Shown: positions 1 through 12,485, counted from the first letter of the stretch. The stretch: DNA of 64,000 bases from Armigeres subalbatus (GCF_024139115.2 NC_085141.1:390090632-390154631), one strand, 5' to 3'. Notes: generated by a model from the sequence alone, not told the origin. Numbers and translations are program-made.

Positions 1-300
1 CATTTGGCCGAAGAGGACATTTGGCCGAATAGGACATTTGGTCGAATAGGACATTTGGCCGAATAGGATATTTGGCTGAATAGGACATTTTACCGAATAT
101 GACATTTGGCCAAATAGGATATTTGACCGAATAGGTAATTTGGCCGAACAGGCCATTTGGCCGAAAAGGACATTTTGCCGCAGAGGACATTTGGCAGATG
201 TGGACATGGAGTGGAGTGGAATAGGACATCCGGCCGAATAGGACATCCGGCCGAATAGGACATCTGGCCGAATAGGACATCTGGCCGAATAGGACATTTG
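1..300. repeat. ~17-20-bp tandem repeat, 'aggacatttggccgaat'
   Basis: About fifteen imperfect copies of a 17-20-bp unit reading (at)aggacatttggccgaat fill this stretch. Variants carry ttggtcg, ttggctg or ccggccg. The array runs into the window edge, so its left limit is unseen. The same unit recurs near 12.5, 42.4, 46.2, 56.5 and 59.0 kb, always beside 'gtgagaag' sequence or alone as a short block, which marks a dispersed family rather than one satellite locus. No coding potential. Confidence 0.85.
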
Positions 301-612
301 AAAAGTGAGAAATGATATGTGAAAAGTGAGACGTCTCAATTCCCATTACTTATGTCCCACTTCTCACTGTGAAAAGTGAGTAGTGTGAAGTGAAAAGCGA
401 GGTGTCTCACTACTCACTTCTCACAGTGAAAAGTGAGAAATGAGGAGTGAAAAGAGAGACGTCTCAGTTCTTACTGATATTTTTCTTACTTCTCACTGTG
501 AAAAGTGAGTATTGGGACGTCCCACTTCTCATTTTGCAGTACTCACATTTTACTTTGAGAACAATTGGCTTTCGGGCGAATGGATTCCGGCCAAACGATC
601 CTTCCCCAGTGA
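300..612. repeat. 'gtgagaagtgag' fold-back block
   Basis: Alternating runs of (a/g)tgagaagtgag and its complement tcacttctcac are joined by a palindromic core gagacgtctcac, so the block can fold on itself repeatedly. It ends at about 590-605 with ggccaaacgatccttcccc, which is the inverted form of the left end of the 12.5-kb copy (ggggaagggtcgtttggcc). With the preceding array this looks like one end of a non-coding fold-back element. Open frames across it are low-complexity shadows. Confidence 0.7.
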
Positions 613-1975
613 AAAGTGAGTACAGAGTACTGGAAGTGAGTGCATACTGTGCAGCAACAAATCCAGAACATAAGAAGGGAGTGGTGAGTGGTGAGGAAAA
701 CAGTAACAACATTGAAGGATTAAGCCAGAATAAGGATGAAAAAGAAGAAAGAAGCAAAAATGAAGAATCAGGAAGATGAAAAACGACGAAAGAATGAAGT
801 TGGAAGAAAGAAGAGGTCAGAAGAAAGAAAAAAATATGAAAAAGAAGAGAAGAGAAAGAATAAATATCATGAAAGTGAGATGAAGGGATCAATGTGAAGG
901 AAGAAAAAAGAATGAATAAGGAAGTTGGGGGAATGAGGAAGAATCAACAATTTAGAGGAAGAAGGAAGAAAAAATAAACAAGAAAGCAGAAGGAAGAAGG
1001 AAAAAGGACGATGGAAGGAGGAATGGAGAAGAGGAGAAGAGGAGGAAAGAAAGAAAAAGGAAGGAGCAATAAAGAAGAAATAATAAGTAGGAAGGAACGA
1101 GAGAAAAGAAGGAAGACGGAAGAAAGTAAAGGAAAGAGGAAAGAAATAAGAAGAAGAAGGGAAAGGATGAATCAAATCAAAAGGAAGAAAGAAGATATGA
1201 GAAGGAATAAGAAAAAACGAAAAAGGTAAAGTGAGAAGAAAAAAAAAGAAAAAAGAAGGAGGAAGAAGGGAAAAAACAGAAGGAATATGGAGGTTGGAAA
1301 GAATAAGGATGAATTTCACAATTTTTGATTCTTATATCTCTCTCACCTTGTCACATTTCGCTTCTCATGTTTCACTTCCCACTGCTCAGTTCTTACTTTT
1401 TCCTTCTCACTTCTAATTTCTCACTTCTGATTTCTCATTTTTTATTTTGCATCTCTCATTCCTTTCATCTTATTCCACATTTCGCACTTTTTATTCCTCA
1501 CGTCTCACTTCATCAGAAAAATATATTAAGCTCTTTTAGTGGAATGTATTCAACCGTCAACCGTTAATTCGTCTCACATGCTAATCACTACTCATTTCTC
1601 GCTTCTCACTTTGCATATCTCAGTTTTCACTGCATACAAATCACTTATTACTTCCCACTTTTCACTCCTTACATCTCACTTCTTACTTACTTACTTACCA
1701 TTTCTCATTTCTTCTCGCTTCTCATTTCTCGCTTCTCACTTTTCACTTATCACTTTTCACTGCTCACTTTCTACTTCTCACTTTTCACCTATCACTTCGT
1801 TCTTTGCATTTCTCACTTCGGATTTCTCACTTCGTTCTTTGAACTTCTGACTTCGGATTTCTCACTTCTAGCTTCTCACTCCTCACTTTGCACTTCTCAC
1901 TTTTAACTCTTTACAAGTCACTTCTCACGTCTCACTATCTACTTCTGATTTCTCAATTCACTTCCTACTATTTTT
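613..1975. repeat. Purine-rich block (~0.7 kb) followed by pyrimidine-rich block (~0.65 kb)
   Basis: From about 690 to 1310 the plus strand is almost entirely A and G (gaagaaagaagg-like). From about 1325 to 1975 it switches to C- and T-rich sequence made of degenerate tcacttctcac units. The two halves are roughly complementary in composition and could fold back. Long open frames on either strand here (for example 867-1319 minus) are Ser/Phe/Leu or Lys/Glu/Arg low-complexity products and are not genes. Confidence 0.7.
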
Positions 1976-2214
1976 TATAGGATCCACAGTGTCTTCCAAC
2001 ACAGGGATTCGTAATGTTTTAACCTTGAAAAGGCTAAGTGACTTCGGAGATGTGTTTCAGTATGTTAACCCTCGAGGACTCGCACCGTTATAAAAAAAAA
2101 GTACGACACTAGCGAAAACAAACACGCTTGTCGTACATTACGGAGGCAAGCCTGCATGCGTGATTCAAGACTAAGCGAGTCCCGTAAGCTGAGGCTTCAT
2201 ACTTTTTTGTGTGT

Positions 2215-2860
2215 GTGTATGTGTGTGCGCAAAAAGTCTCGCTCACTTACCACCAACCGACTTGCTCGCAACAAGTTGCATTCGACGCATTGTTTCCTAT
2301 TGAAAATTAGCCAGGTTGGACTACGGCATCAGAAGTTATGGCTAAAATACATGTTTGCCTTTTTTAACCAAAGACGGTAAAAAAAGTCTAGTTCACTTTT
2401 TTGGCACGTATCCTCAACCGATTTATTCGCAACAGATTGCATTGGACAGGGTATTCTGCCTTATTGTTTCCTATTGAGATTTGACCAGATTAGAAGTTAT
2501 GGTCAGAATAAAAAATATTATACACAATTTTTTTTCGGCACTCATCCGATTTATTCGCCTCAAGTTGCCTTTACCGGCTATTCAAACTAAAACTCAGAAT
2601 ATATATTTTTTTTTTTAAAACTTACTCTCTCTCAACAAGTTACAATGGATGGGGAATCATTTTTCATTGTTTACTGTCGAAAATGAGCCTGATCAAATTA
2701 TGGGCTCTGAAGTTATGAGGAAAATGCAACTTTGTGTATGAAAAGTACGCTTCAAAAATTTACTTATTTTAACGGTATTTGTCCTTAACAGATTTATTGT
2801 AACAAGTTGCATTGGATGGTACTGTTCCATTAAATTAGTTGCACAAACTATTATTTACTT
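2215..2860 (+). repeat. Five diverged copies of a ~130-150-bp tandem repeat
   Basis: A unit containing attcgcaacaagttgcattgg, then attgtttcctattgaaaatt, gaccagatt and gaagttatggtcag recurs near 2225, 2385, 2530, 2625 and 2755 with increasing decay. The first two copies are clearest. The third and fifth keep mainly the caagttgcattgg part. It is AT-rich and non-coding, and forms the body of the inverted-repeat-bounded region. Confidence 0.65.
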
Positions 2861-3049
2861 AAACTGCGTTTTAAAAACTGAAACATTTTTCGTACTCGAT
2901 GGATTAAAGATCTGAGTAGACAGAATGCATTGAACGCAGCAAGTTTTTTAATTAAATCAATAATTAATCTTGTCGAATTATAATTCTGTCGACATAGTTA
3001 ATACCTTGATAGAGTACTGAAATTGATATTGATATTTACTCTCTTTTTA

Positions 3050-3336
3050 GGGGCCCTCCTTAGCCGCGCGGCTACAAAGCAAGACCATGCTGAGGGTGGC
3101 TGGGTTCGATTCCCGGTGCCGGTCTAGGCAATTTTCGGATTGGAAATTGTCTCGACTTCCCTGGGCATAAAAGTATCATCGTGTTAGCCTCGTAATATAC
3201 GAATGCAAAAATGGTAACCTGGCTTAGAAACCTCGCAGTTAATAACTGTGGAAGTGCTTAATGAACACTAAGCTGCGAGGCGGCTCTGTCCCAGTGTGGG
3301 GACGTAATGCCAATAAGAAGAAGAAGAAGAAGAAGA
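3050..3336 (+). mobile_element. Feilai-type tRNA-derived SINE, copy 1
   Basis: It starts ggggccctccttagccg, carries a perfect RNA polymerase III B box (ggttcgattcc at about 3102-3112) and ends in a (aag)n tail. The body matches the copies at 32.74 and 59.8 kb closely. Compared with the 32.74-kb copy it lacks 12 bp in the A-box region (the gcacggc repeats have collapsed to one), so its promoter is probably damaged. No clean target-site duplication is visible. Confidence 0.85.
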
Positions 3337-3429
3337 TGCTGGAACACATCTCCGAAGCGACTTAGACTACACAATAAACTTTTCAAGGTCATAACATTTT
3401 CGATCACGAATTCCTTGGTTTGAAAAAAC

Positions 3430-4100
3430 TGAGATGTGAGAAACGTAACACTGCAAACTTTATGTAATTCTCACTACTCACTTTTCCATACACGCAATCT
3501 AGGTTTTTCTCCAACCATACGGCCAAATGGCTCGACACCGTGCATGTGAACTGTTTCTGACACTCGATGTTGTCAGAGCGAAGTGAAAATGCATTGGAAA
3601 ATTACTTCGACTTAGAGAATGCCTATCGAGTAAGGGAGTTATAGACTTACGGAGGAAACGCGGTATGCTAGATTCAAGGGAAATCTAGTTTTTTTTACTA
3701 ATGAAGATACAAAATCAACTATCCGAGAATTGTGATATAAAATTTTCAATTTAATGTGTATAAATCTAATGATGTGTATTATTTTAATATACAATGGAGG
3801 AAGCTGAAACACTAGTTGAAAGATGTTCCCACATTTAAGATACCACATGCCACAGGATTTCAATCTGTGTTTGGTCATGCATTTCATCAAATCGCATTTG
3901 ACCTCCTTCGACATTTTCGAAGAGCATAGGAAAAAATCACCACATAGCGTTGGCAATCTTCCAAACAAATAACAACGGCAATCGCGCTACATGACATATA
4001 GTGCCCATTCACATGGGGAAAGTGAAAGGAACGGGATAGGAACGACAACGACGGAAGGAATATTCAATAAAAGTAAATCATTATTGTAGCTACTGTTTTG
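3430..4100. other. Unassigned sequence
   Basis: No recognisable gene or element. A minus-strand open frame of 109 codons (3639-3968) has no motif I recognise and unremarkable composition. I treat it as chance. Confidence 0.4.
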
Positions 4101-4103
4101 GTG

Positions 4104-4695
4104 CGGCATCATCTGTACGTGAGCGATTCCAAGCAACAGCATCAAAATTTAAGAAAATTTTTAATTCATGATTTTCTATTGAGTTGAAACTTTGCACAGT
4201 TTTTCAATTTCATCTAATTCGTCATTTTTCGATATCAAATCTTCATATTGAGTCCCGACTAACTTTTCAAAAGGGTGTATGTGAAAATGGTTCAAAAATA
4301 TTTAAAAAGCTGCACAGCAAAAACGGAATGTTCGATTGTTATGATTTTTTCAGCAAAGTTAGACAACTAAATGGTGATTCTTAAGAAAATGTGCACAGTA
4401 AAAAAAAATTTTTTGCCTTTAAAAATATCATTTTGTCACAAAAACTCAAATATCTCAAAACCCTATCTTTTTTCGAACGTAATTTTTTAGGGAAAACGGT
4501 CCATTATATTAGCTATCTACCATAAAAATTTGGTGATGGTAAACTAATAAACAAAAAGTTATGACATTTCAAACATTTCACAATTTTCACATATAGTAAA
4601 CAAAAAAATTTTCCGTGTATTTTTTTTTCAAGAATCGCAGTTTGATGCTGATTTTATTGTTAAGGGCCTTGCGTGAGTTAAACAAGTTGTTTGTA
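4104..4695 (+). repeat. Left inverted terminal repeat of the 4.1-8.1-kb transposon
   Basis: It pairs with the right arm at 7495-8090. The most conserved part runs from about 4190 (ttgcacagtttttcaatttc) to 4690 (gttaaacaagttgtttg). It is AT-rich. A 66-codon frame inside it is a shadow that appears mirrored in the right arm. Confidence 0.8.
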
Positions 4696-5129
4696 TGATA
4701 TTCCATATTTATGTATTCATCGATATTATGTATATTATATGTATAAATATTATATGTATAAATAAATAAAAATGAATTAATATTATCCTAAGTATTAAAT
4801 TAAATGTGGCTGTTACACAATGTTGTTATAGAAACTCTAAGAGTTTTGGGTTTGAATTTTGGTATGGGTTATGATATCATGAAAACAGTTTATTAATATT
4901 TATTTTTATTTATTTTTATTCAAATTTTTTAAAATATCGAACACTTTTGAATTATTATCAGCACAGTTTGAGTATAGTTTTGCTTTAATTTTATTTTCCG
5001 ACAATGGAATGAAACAGTGAAATTTTTGGGTTCCTTGGATCGTTTTCGCGTTATTAAATTGCTCGCTGAGCTCTGAAGCCTTTATTTCGTACTCTTCAGT
5101 AGTAGTAAAACAAAATGATAATTTGGTTA

Positions 5130-6999
5130 AATCTTTTCTTTTCTACGATTTGCCCAATCAAAAAGTTCTTTCGCAGTTTTAATTGGATGCTCACGTTCTT
5201 TGGCTAAACTTGCTCTTGTGGCCATGCGCTTTATTGTTCCTCCAATAGCATCACAAGGACCTTTGCCATGTGATGTAGCAAAAAATGCCATTCTGCATCA
5301 ATTCCGTACATTGATTTAAATTGACATAGGCTCGAAAAATTCTTACGATTTTTGTACCGCGACGCTGCTCCATCAGACATGAAATATATCTTTTGACTTC
5401 TTTATGCTTATCAACGCGTAAAAGTTAATCATTTTTCAATGAACAAGTTTACGGATACTGAATCGTGTCTTAAATCTTCGGAAATTATAATAAAACTTAA
5501 GTGTTCAATTTGCGTACTTCCATTAAAATAAATAACGAATGGATGAATTGTAGCTTGTTGTACGTTCCAGTGATGGGACTGCACTTCATCTTGCAATACA
5601 AAGCTGTAATTTTCAGAAAATCACAAATGACTAAAATTCACCATTTTGTAATGTATTTTTCGTATTTTTTAAAAAGCTGGATTGTTCTGTTTTAATGAAA
5701 TCGTGAGGGATTAAACTTTCTAATTTCAAGCAAAATATGACACAAACTCATCTACAGGTTTTACAATAGTTTCTATGTCACACCTATCCGTGGTCACCCA
5801 TTGCTCAAAATGATAACTGATCAATATATTTTTCTTCAAACTCAGCGAATAAAGTATTTTCCAATGATGAAGAATCTGGACAATCCGAACAAGATCGTAG
5901 ATAGCAATTTGATGTTGTATTTTCACACAAAAGACTACCAGTTAACATTTTAATATCCTTTGTTAAATTGATTCTTTTCAAACTATGTAAAATAAGATTA
6001 ATATTCTCATGGGTTGTGCACACACACATTATGTGTTCCTGAATTGGAAAGAAGCTTACATTGCCTTGGCCGAAGGCTTGCAAATGAGGAAAACCTATTT
6101 TAATATTATCGTGAATTTCCTTGAAGCGTGTGTACGCTTCTTTCAAAGTCGTCATCATTAATCGTTTTTGGATTGCTTGACGCTTTCCATCTTTTTTACT
6201 GATACATAATCTTTTTGACCAGGCATAGCTCGACTTACTTCATCATCTTCAAAATATTGAACTACTATTTCTTTTGTCTCATCTGTTAATGCAGTACTAG
6301 ACCTAGTATTTTTGGTTGAAAGACAGTTATTCTTCAATTGTTTTGCCTCTTTTACTGTATTTCTATTGGTTTTGAACTCATCAATGGCATCCTGAATAGA
6401 CCACGAACTTGGCAGCATCGACAAAATCAATAATTTTTCTTTCCTTGTCGTGGCTGCATTCGAGAACCTTTCCTTCATATTTATAATTACCTCATCGTAG
6501 TCTGTATTTTCCACATCATCAGGTCCTAATTTGAAGAGGTTTCTTCGTACAGCTTCGTTTATTTCACGGTATTTTTCTCCGGGTAATAAACGTAGTCCAT
6601 CTTACTCCATTTAATCGGAGTCACTTTTATCCCAGCTATGCCCTCGTTAAAGCGTTCGATGTTGACCTTTTGGATACACTCATCTTCCGATTGATTTGTT
6701 GAAACAGATTTCGCTGATGGTACGGTGGCAAGGCTCTCAGCACTTAATACTTCTGGTAATTCCTCAGTTGTTGTCGATACATCTGGCAATTCCTCAGTTG
6801 CTGTCGTTTTCGAACTTCCTGCGCTCTGCTCAACCGATGATATACAGATTGCTCTTTTGTCAACGTTTAGACGGCAGGACGTGCAAATGCGTAAATTTGT
6901 ATTCAATGTGGACATTGGAGCATAACCAGTCGCTTTCAGTTTATCTATGGTGCTTTCGGTGAGATTTCGTAACTCTTTTGAACACTTTTTTTTCATCAA
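5130..6999 (-). pseudogene. Transposase-like protein, multiply frameshifted
   Basis: Reading on the minus strand from 6999, the frame opens with an N-terminal segment containing CTSCRLNV and a Ser/Thr-rich linker. It then shifts near 6575 into a frame containing RFSNAATTRKEKLLILSMLP. Near 6160 it shifts again into IQEHIMCVCTTHENINLIL, then VTTDRCDIETIVKPVDEF near 5760, DEVQSHHWNVQQATIHPF near 5560 and ATSHGKGPCDAIGGTIKR near 5250. That collinear order of blocks matches a family I recall as widespread uncharacterised arthropod and cnidarian proteins. Its RNase H-like layout, together with the flanking inverted repeats, points to a DDE-type transposase. At least four frame disruptions make it non-functional. 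I do not assign it to a named superfamily. Confidence 0.6.
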
Positions 7000-7494
7000 A
7001 CGGCCTACAACAGTTGAGAAAGCGGCTACTCATGTTGTTCGTAATATTTCAATAAACAAAATCACTTTTAAGTTTTTACTGACTAGTTTGGTGTCATTTG
7101 CTTGACTGAAGAAAAAAATTACTATAAGATCTTTAACAACCTTAGTAGTAGTAATTTTTTTGTTTTTTCGTGAGCATTGTCATGGTATGTACCTATCATG
7201 CATTTGTTGTTGTTGAAGATACCCTCCCGATCATAAAGTCTATTCTCTAAGAGGTATATTTTTTGCAGGTAAACTATAGACGTACACGTGTATATAAATC
7301 TTTGATTTTGCAGCTTTTGTCTTAAAAATAACATTTCTGATATGTTTCTATCAACGTTATTATCAACAGGTTTCAACACTATTAAAAGAATTTTTCGCCA
7401 GTCACGTGCAATGAAAATTATGACACTATCAATACTTTTGATCACAACACTGGATCGTGTCTAAGTTTCTTATAGATGCTATGAATAATTAAAT

Positions 7495-8090
7495 CCAAAT
7501 ATCATGAAAACAACTTGTTTAAATCACGTCCCTTAACAATAAAATCTGCATCAAACTGCAATTCTCGAAATAACTTACACAGAAAAAATTTTTTTTACTA
7601 AATGTGAAAATTGTGAAATGTTTGAAATGTCATAACTTTTTTGTTTATTAGTTTACCATCACCAAATTTTTATGGTAGATAGCTAATATAATGGACCGTT
7701 TTCCCTAAAAAAATTACGTTCGAAAAAAAGATAGGGTTTTGAGATATTTGAGTTTTTGTGACAAAAATGATATTTTTAAAGGCAAAAAAATTTTTTTTTG
7801 CTGTGCACATTTTCTTAAGAATCACCATTTAGTTGTCTAACTTTGCTGAAAAAATCATAACAATCGAACATTCCGTTTTTGCTGTGCAGCTTTTTAAATA
7901 TTTTTGAACCATTTTCACATACACCTTTTGAAAAGTTAGTCGTGACTCAATATGAAGATTTGATATCGAAAAATGACGATTTAGATGAAATTGAAAAACT
8001 GTGCAGAGTTTCAAATATTTTCGAAATGGTCGCTCAGGATCGACTGACATGCCCCCGTGGAATGCCTCACGTACATTAATGCGTGATGCC
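7495..8090 (-). repeat. Right inverted terminal repeat of the 4.1-8.1-kb transposon
   Basis: Reverse complement of the left arm with scattered substitutions, for example gtcgtgactcaat against attgagtcccgac. The outer end after about 8030 is more diverged but keeps ctcacgtaca and tgatgcc in register. Confidence 0.8.
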
Positions 8091-8139
8091 ATGGGAGAAC
8101 CTGCTTCACTGTTGGGGCGCATCCTTTCCACACCACTGA

Positions 8140-8880
8140 CTAACGAACGAAAGCAATATCTACTACTAATTTGATACTGCTGCTGGTAGCGACTTTTGGC
8201 TGCATGATGCGATCATTTTTGGGAAGCCGAGAGGAAAGGTCAACCTCAACGTTTCTCTGCCCTTTCGGTGTCATCACGGGTTCACAGCTGGCCAGCTGGT
8301 CCGACTGGTAGATAGATACACCTACCGGGGGAGAAATCCAAATAGGACGTGATGAAATGGCTATCAGTTCCAAGGCATCTCGAGCTCTCGCCGGCGGTTT
8401 GCTACAGCAGGGAGCGCATCTTCCAACTTTCTACATAATGGTTCGAACTGAGCACCATACTCCGAATGGAACATCCATCTACTCGAGTTGAATATACTGA
8501 TGCGAAAGGGAACCGTATGGGATGTAATGGTCACATAAATAGCACCGTTCGCAGCAATTGCAGAGGAGTCGCACACATGTCTAATGGTCGTTTTTGTTGG
8601 AGCTTCAACGGACTTACGGCTTACAAGAAAGCAATATCATATCGACTTGGATTGGGTGTGCGGTACCTTAGCATCATAGATTGGCTCGCAATTTTGAACC
8701 CTTATCCGATATATGTCTGATGGGAGAGGTGAACATTAAGTTTAAAATCGCATGTCACCGGTGTTTTCTAACATATTTGTATATTTTGTATATTTGTGAA
8801 AAATCGGATAGGTTCCTAGATTATGACTAGTGGCTTAAATGTAAGTTTAACCCTTAACATTAAATCTTAAATCTATATTC
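8140..8880. other. Unassigned sequence, GC-richer than neighbours
   Basis: Overlapping minus-strand frames (8140-8373 and 8364-8576) and a plus-strand frame (8466-8720) occur, but none shows a motif I recognise and they share no consistent frame. It could be an old exon or transposon remnant. I cannot support a gene. Confidence 0.3.
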
Positions 8881-8908
8881 TTTTATATTGGAAGATGGGC
8901 GTCCGAAA

Positions 8909-9142
8909 TTCTCGGGTACTTATTCAAAAGGACGTATGTGATTTTTTAAACAAAGATTCAAACGTCAATATGTCCAAACTGATGACACTCCCACGCAATC
9001 CAACATCACCAACAGTTAGCCGAAGGCTTCCCCTACCTGTCTGTGGAGATGGTTTGCGTGGGACTGCTATCAGATTGGACAAATCGAGGTTTCAATTTTT
9101 GTTTACAAAATCACATACGTCCTTTTGAATAAGTACCCGAGA
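8909..9142. mobile_element. MITE, 234 bp, ~55-bp terminal inverted repeats
   Basis: The left end (ttctcgggtacttattcaaa, then ggacgtatgtgattttttaaacaaa) is repeated in inverse orientation at the right end (tttgtttacaaaatcacatacgtcc, then ttgaataagtacccgagaa). There is no coding capacity. The arms are still about 90% alike, so this is a fairly recent non-autonomous DNA element. Confidence 0.85.
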
Positions 9143-9149
9143 ATTAAAC

Positions 9150-12100
9150 GTGGGCAAGCCTTATGAATGTTTGGCCATATTTAGGAACATATGGGGTCGG
9201 GGTTCTGACTTGCAAGCCAAAATAGGAAAATAATTCAATTTATGTCATCACCAAAAATGACCCTCCGCTCGTTAAAAAAAAAAATACTTCTATATAAATT
9301 TGATTAATGACATTGTTATTTCCATATCATTGTACCCTACATTAAGTAATTGATCATCATATCATATCAAAATGCTTTGCATGAAAATGAAATCCCTCTT
9401 GCATTGCACACCCTACTATTAAACAGGCTTAGATTCATCCGAAATGCCACAATCCAATGTCCAATTTGTGTAACCGTCGGTTCCACCGTCCCCGAACATT
9501 CCGCCCCATTCCCGGGAGCCGCTTTAGCAATAATTGAAAATGAAATAAAATACAATAAATATAGTAAGAACCCGGCAAGTCCTCTCGTCGACCCGTAGAC
9601 TCGATGACGGGGCGATGACGACCTATATGGGCATCAGCGCTTGTGTTCCAAAACGGAGAAAACGAATGAAGCGAAGATTTAGATACGCCGTACATGAGCG
9701 CTTTTTTGAGCTATTGCTTTCCGGTACGAACCTACTTTACAAAAGCAGCTCCTCCGCTCTGACGTCTTAAACTCGCCGGGACGACCAGGGCAAGACGATG
9801 GGATTCTCCGTGTGACTGTGGGATTTGATTCATGGCCTACAAAACGGTCGCCCAAGAGCAGCAAGCCGGCACCATATGTGTGTCCATCGCAACATCGCGG
9901 TACGGCCGGTGCGCGGCTATTGAAGCTCGGTCGGTCGTAACGGGTCACGTCATCGGTGATAATTTTCGCTCCTTTCAACAACCTGTGCGAATCTCCCGCC
10001 GATGTAACTTCTCACTCTCGGGGTTCTGCTCGCATAGCATCGGGGCCAGAATAGACCTGCTGACCCCAAAAGTGCGCTGTTCGCATGGAACCACATCGAG
10101 CAATGTGTGCCAAACTGCCACGGCGAGGGCAAATTGGACAATTTCACACTGACTCACCGCCGACTGAACCAGGCGTTGATTGGCGAACGTGCTTTTCCGG
10201 TGCCTGGCTGAGCAGTGAAAAACTGTTACATTACCTAGTTCCGTTTTTGATTCTTTCCCTTTCCCAATAATTTTCCCACATTCCATAAGGCAAGAGGTAG
10301 TCCTTGCCGACGACGGACGATGACGATAAGGGGGTTGAATGTAGTTGGTACAAAGTTCCACTCTTATTATTAGGTTCTTGCGCGATTGATGCTTGATGCG
10401 AACCGACTACCTATAGCTCCGTCGGCTATGGAAGGATCAAAACATCGCGTTGTGGCGCCAATTCATTCAGGTGCACTGGATGTCGAACGAACGGTCGGTG
10501 TTGTGCATTCGTACCTACAAATTGAGTAGAATTTCATGCAATGAAGTCATTAGGCTTAATTAGCGGGTAATGGCTAGAACGAACGAGTTTCTGTGGGTAC
10601 TCGCGTTTTTCTATGTTTTTTCATGATTCGAGAATGCCGCGCAATGTGTCCAACCCGTTATTGGTGTAGTCGACGACATTGCGGTGGCAGTGGTTGGAAA
10701 ATGTTGCACCTCGTTCATTTGTTCACTGGAACAAGAAACAGAATGACGCTATTTTCTTCACTAATGATGGGTTGGATTGAACTGGGGATTCGTTAGCCAA
10801 TGCAAATGCTTGAGTTGGGATTAAAGTTTTGATTAGAGACGATTAGTGGTGGGTGCCAATCATGCAAATTAGTTTCAGTCATCCGATGGATTTGTAGCTA
10901 TGCAGCAGCAATGTTGATGATGAACAAAACTTTAGACGAGTGTAGTAAATTTTCTTCTTTTTATTCACTCTAATGAAGATACACAGCTTTGATCATAAAA
11001 AATGTTTGTTGAAGCCAGGAGTTGCTACTTCAAATAAAAAACGGCAGTTTTTTTATTTTTACAGAAAGTATATCAAATTATCCACCAATATTTTCTGTTG
11101 ATTCCTTCTCATATCATATCATTCCAGTTCATAGCATCGGTGCAAAACCAATGAAAAGCATGTCCATTTGCTAAATCTTCATAAGTCCACGTTTTGAAAC
11201 CAAAAAGAACGTTTTTGTTTAGAGGCGATAGCAAAAAAAAATATTTTCATGTTTTCAATATTGAAACCGAATACTATACTAAGCTTTTCTAAATCTGTGA
11301 CTGCAATGGATTAGTTTAACTCTTCGTAAAGAAGTCTGTCTAAGGTCTTATATTAATTTGTTATATACCTAGAAAAGCTAGAATTACGACGCTTTCTCCA
11401 AATTCAGAAGACAGTAAATGATAATTCTATTTTAGTGCACAGTATCACATGCACTAATATCAAAGTGTCAAGTCTCCAGACTTATAATAATTTTCAAGTT
11501 TGAAACAGTTTTTGAGTAGTACATTGTTTAATTGCGTCATAGTCAGCTGTTTTGTTATAGCCTATTCAATATGGCTTCTATATTTTAGACTTTTTCGCAC
11601 TGACGTCTTCTTATAATATTTTACAACTTCACTAAAGCACTATTTTTGCTTCCACACTGAACTGATCTTACCCGGTTTACTAACCTTCCCGTAAATTCTA
11701 TTTACAGAAAGATAAACCCACCCGATGGCTCCAACCGATAATGGAAAATTATTGTCCCTGTGGAAGAAATTTATTCGTTCGCCCGACTGCTTCCAGCACA
11801 CTCTCAGCAGGATTTTTAATCCCTTTGCCACATCCACTTGACGTTAATTCCCAACAGCAGTGTGGCTATTTCGTCCCTTCCCGAACCCATCGATGATCGC
11901 CAACGGATACAGTTTTTCCGACTTCATCAAGGCAAAATATTTATATCTGAAAAAAAAAAACCAACACGAGTGGCAACCCGAAGTTTGAGCAAAGGATATA
12001 AAAATAAATTAAAAAGAGATTTTCTCAAACTTTTTTGTTCCGTTCAATTTAATTTTATAGCCTTGTGTCTTTTTTTTCTCCACAACGACAAACGGGACGC

Positions 12101-12480
12101 ACACCACTCGTGGATGAATATACGATACGGACGTTGGGAAATTGGAATGCCATCACGGATTGGAAGTGGGCGAAAGTGTTGTTTAATAAACAGCCAGGAA
12201 ATAAATACCCACTCCCGGCTTAGATACAGAGTTCGCATCGTCGTGTCGATCGCCAAAGTTGATGATTTCCAGACGATAAGGAAGAATTATGGTCCGGTAG
12301 GTACTGGAATTGAGTGAATGAACAGGAAAACCCGTACGATTTTTCCAACTTGGTGGAAGCCACTGCGCTTGGCTATGGGTTATTTACAAACCACGTGGAA
12401 AATTTAAGGCAAGTTGATAATTCAAAACCAACCAGAACGGAGAGTACTTAATTCGTCTTAGACGGTTGAGTTTCCACAGT
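9150..12480. other. Mostly unique non-coding sequence
   Basis: I see no repeat family, RNA gene or convincing protein. The 9600-10400 part is GC-richer and has many short overlapping frames on both strands (for example 9679-9981 minus, 9832-10152 plus) with no shared motif and no codon pattern. The stretch 11640-12320 is similar. It could be intron or intergenic DNA of a host gene lying outside the window. Confidence 0.4.
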
Positions 12481-12485
12481 TCGGG

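Larger units (their letters stand above)
1980..3425. repeat. Region bounded by ~75-bp imperfect inverted repeats
   Basis: The left side (1980-2040, containing aaggctaagtgacttcgg) is the reverse complement, with small gaps, of 3337-3415 (ccgaagcgacttagactac, then cttttcaaggt and aacatt). They bracket a tandem-repeat region and a Feilai SINE. This fits an old non-autonomous inverted-repeat element into which the SINE inserted beside the right repeat. No transposase is present and I do not recognise the family. Confidence 0.45.
4104..8090 (-). mobile_element. Decayed DNA transposon with ~0.6-kb inverted terminal repeats
   Basis: Positions 4104-4695 are repeated in inverse orientation at about 7495-8090 at high identity, including the outer ends (ggcatca and tgtacgtgag on the left, ctcacgtaca and tgatgcc on the right) and an inner segment around gacatttcaaacatttcac. 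The 2.8-kb interior holds a minus-strand transposase-like pseudogene. Termini are approximate because the outermost 30-40 bp have diverged, and I could not identify a target-site duplication. The superfamily is not certain. Confidence 0.75.

Noticed and set aside
867..1319. 150-codon minus-strand frame, Ser/Phe/Leu-rich
   Set aside because: Product of the purine-rich block read on the other strand. Low complexity throughout.
3050..3130. tRNA gene suggested by the perfect B box
   Set aside because: The B box lies in a Feilai-type SINE. There is no cloverleaf or anticodon arm, and two other SINE copies in the window share the body.
9679..10361. Cluster of overlapping frames on both strands in GC-richer DNA
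   Set aside because: No frame is dominant, none has motifs, and frames on opposite strands overlap almost fully, as expected from GC-rich sequence with few stops.
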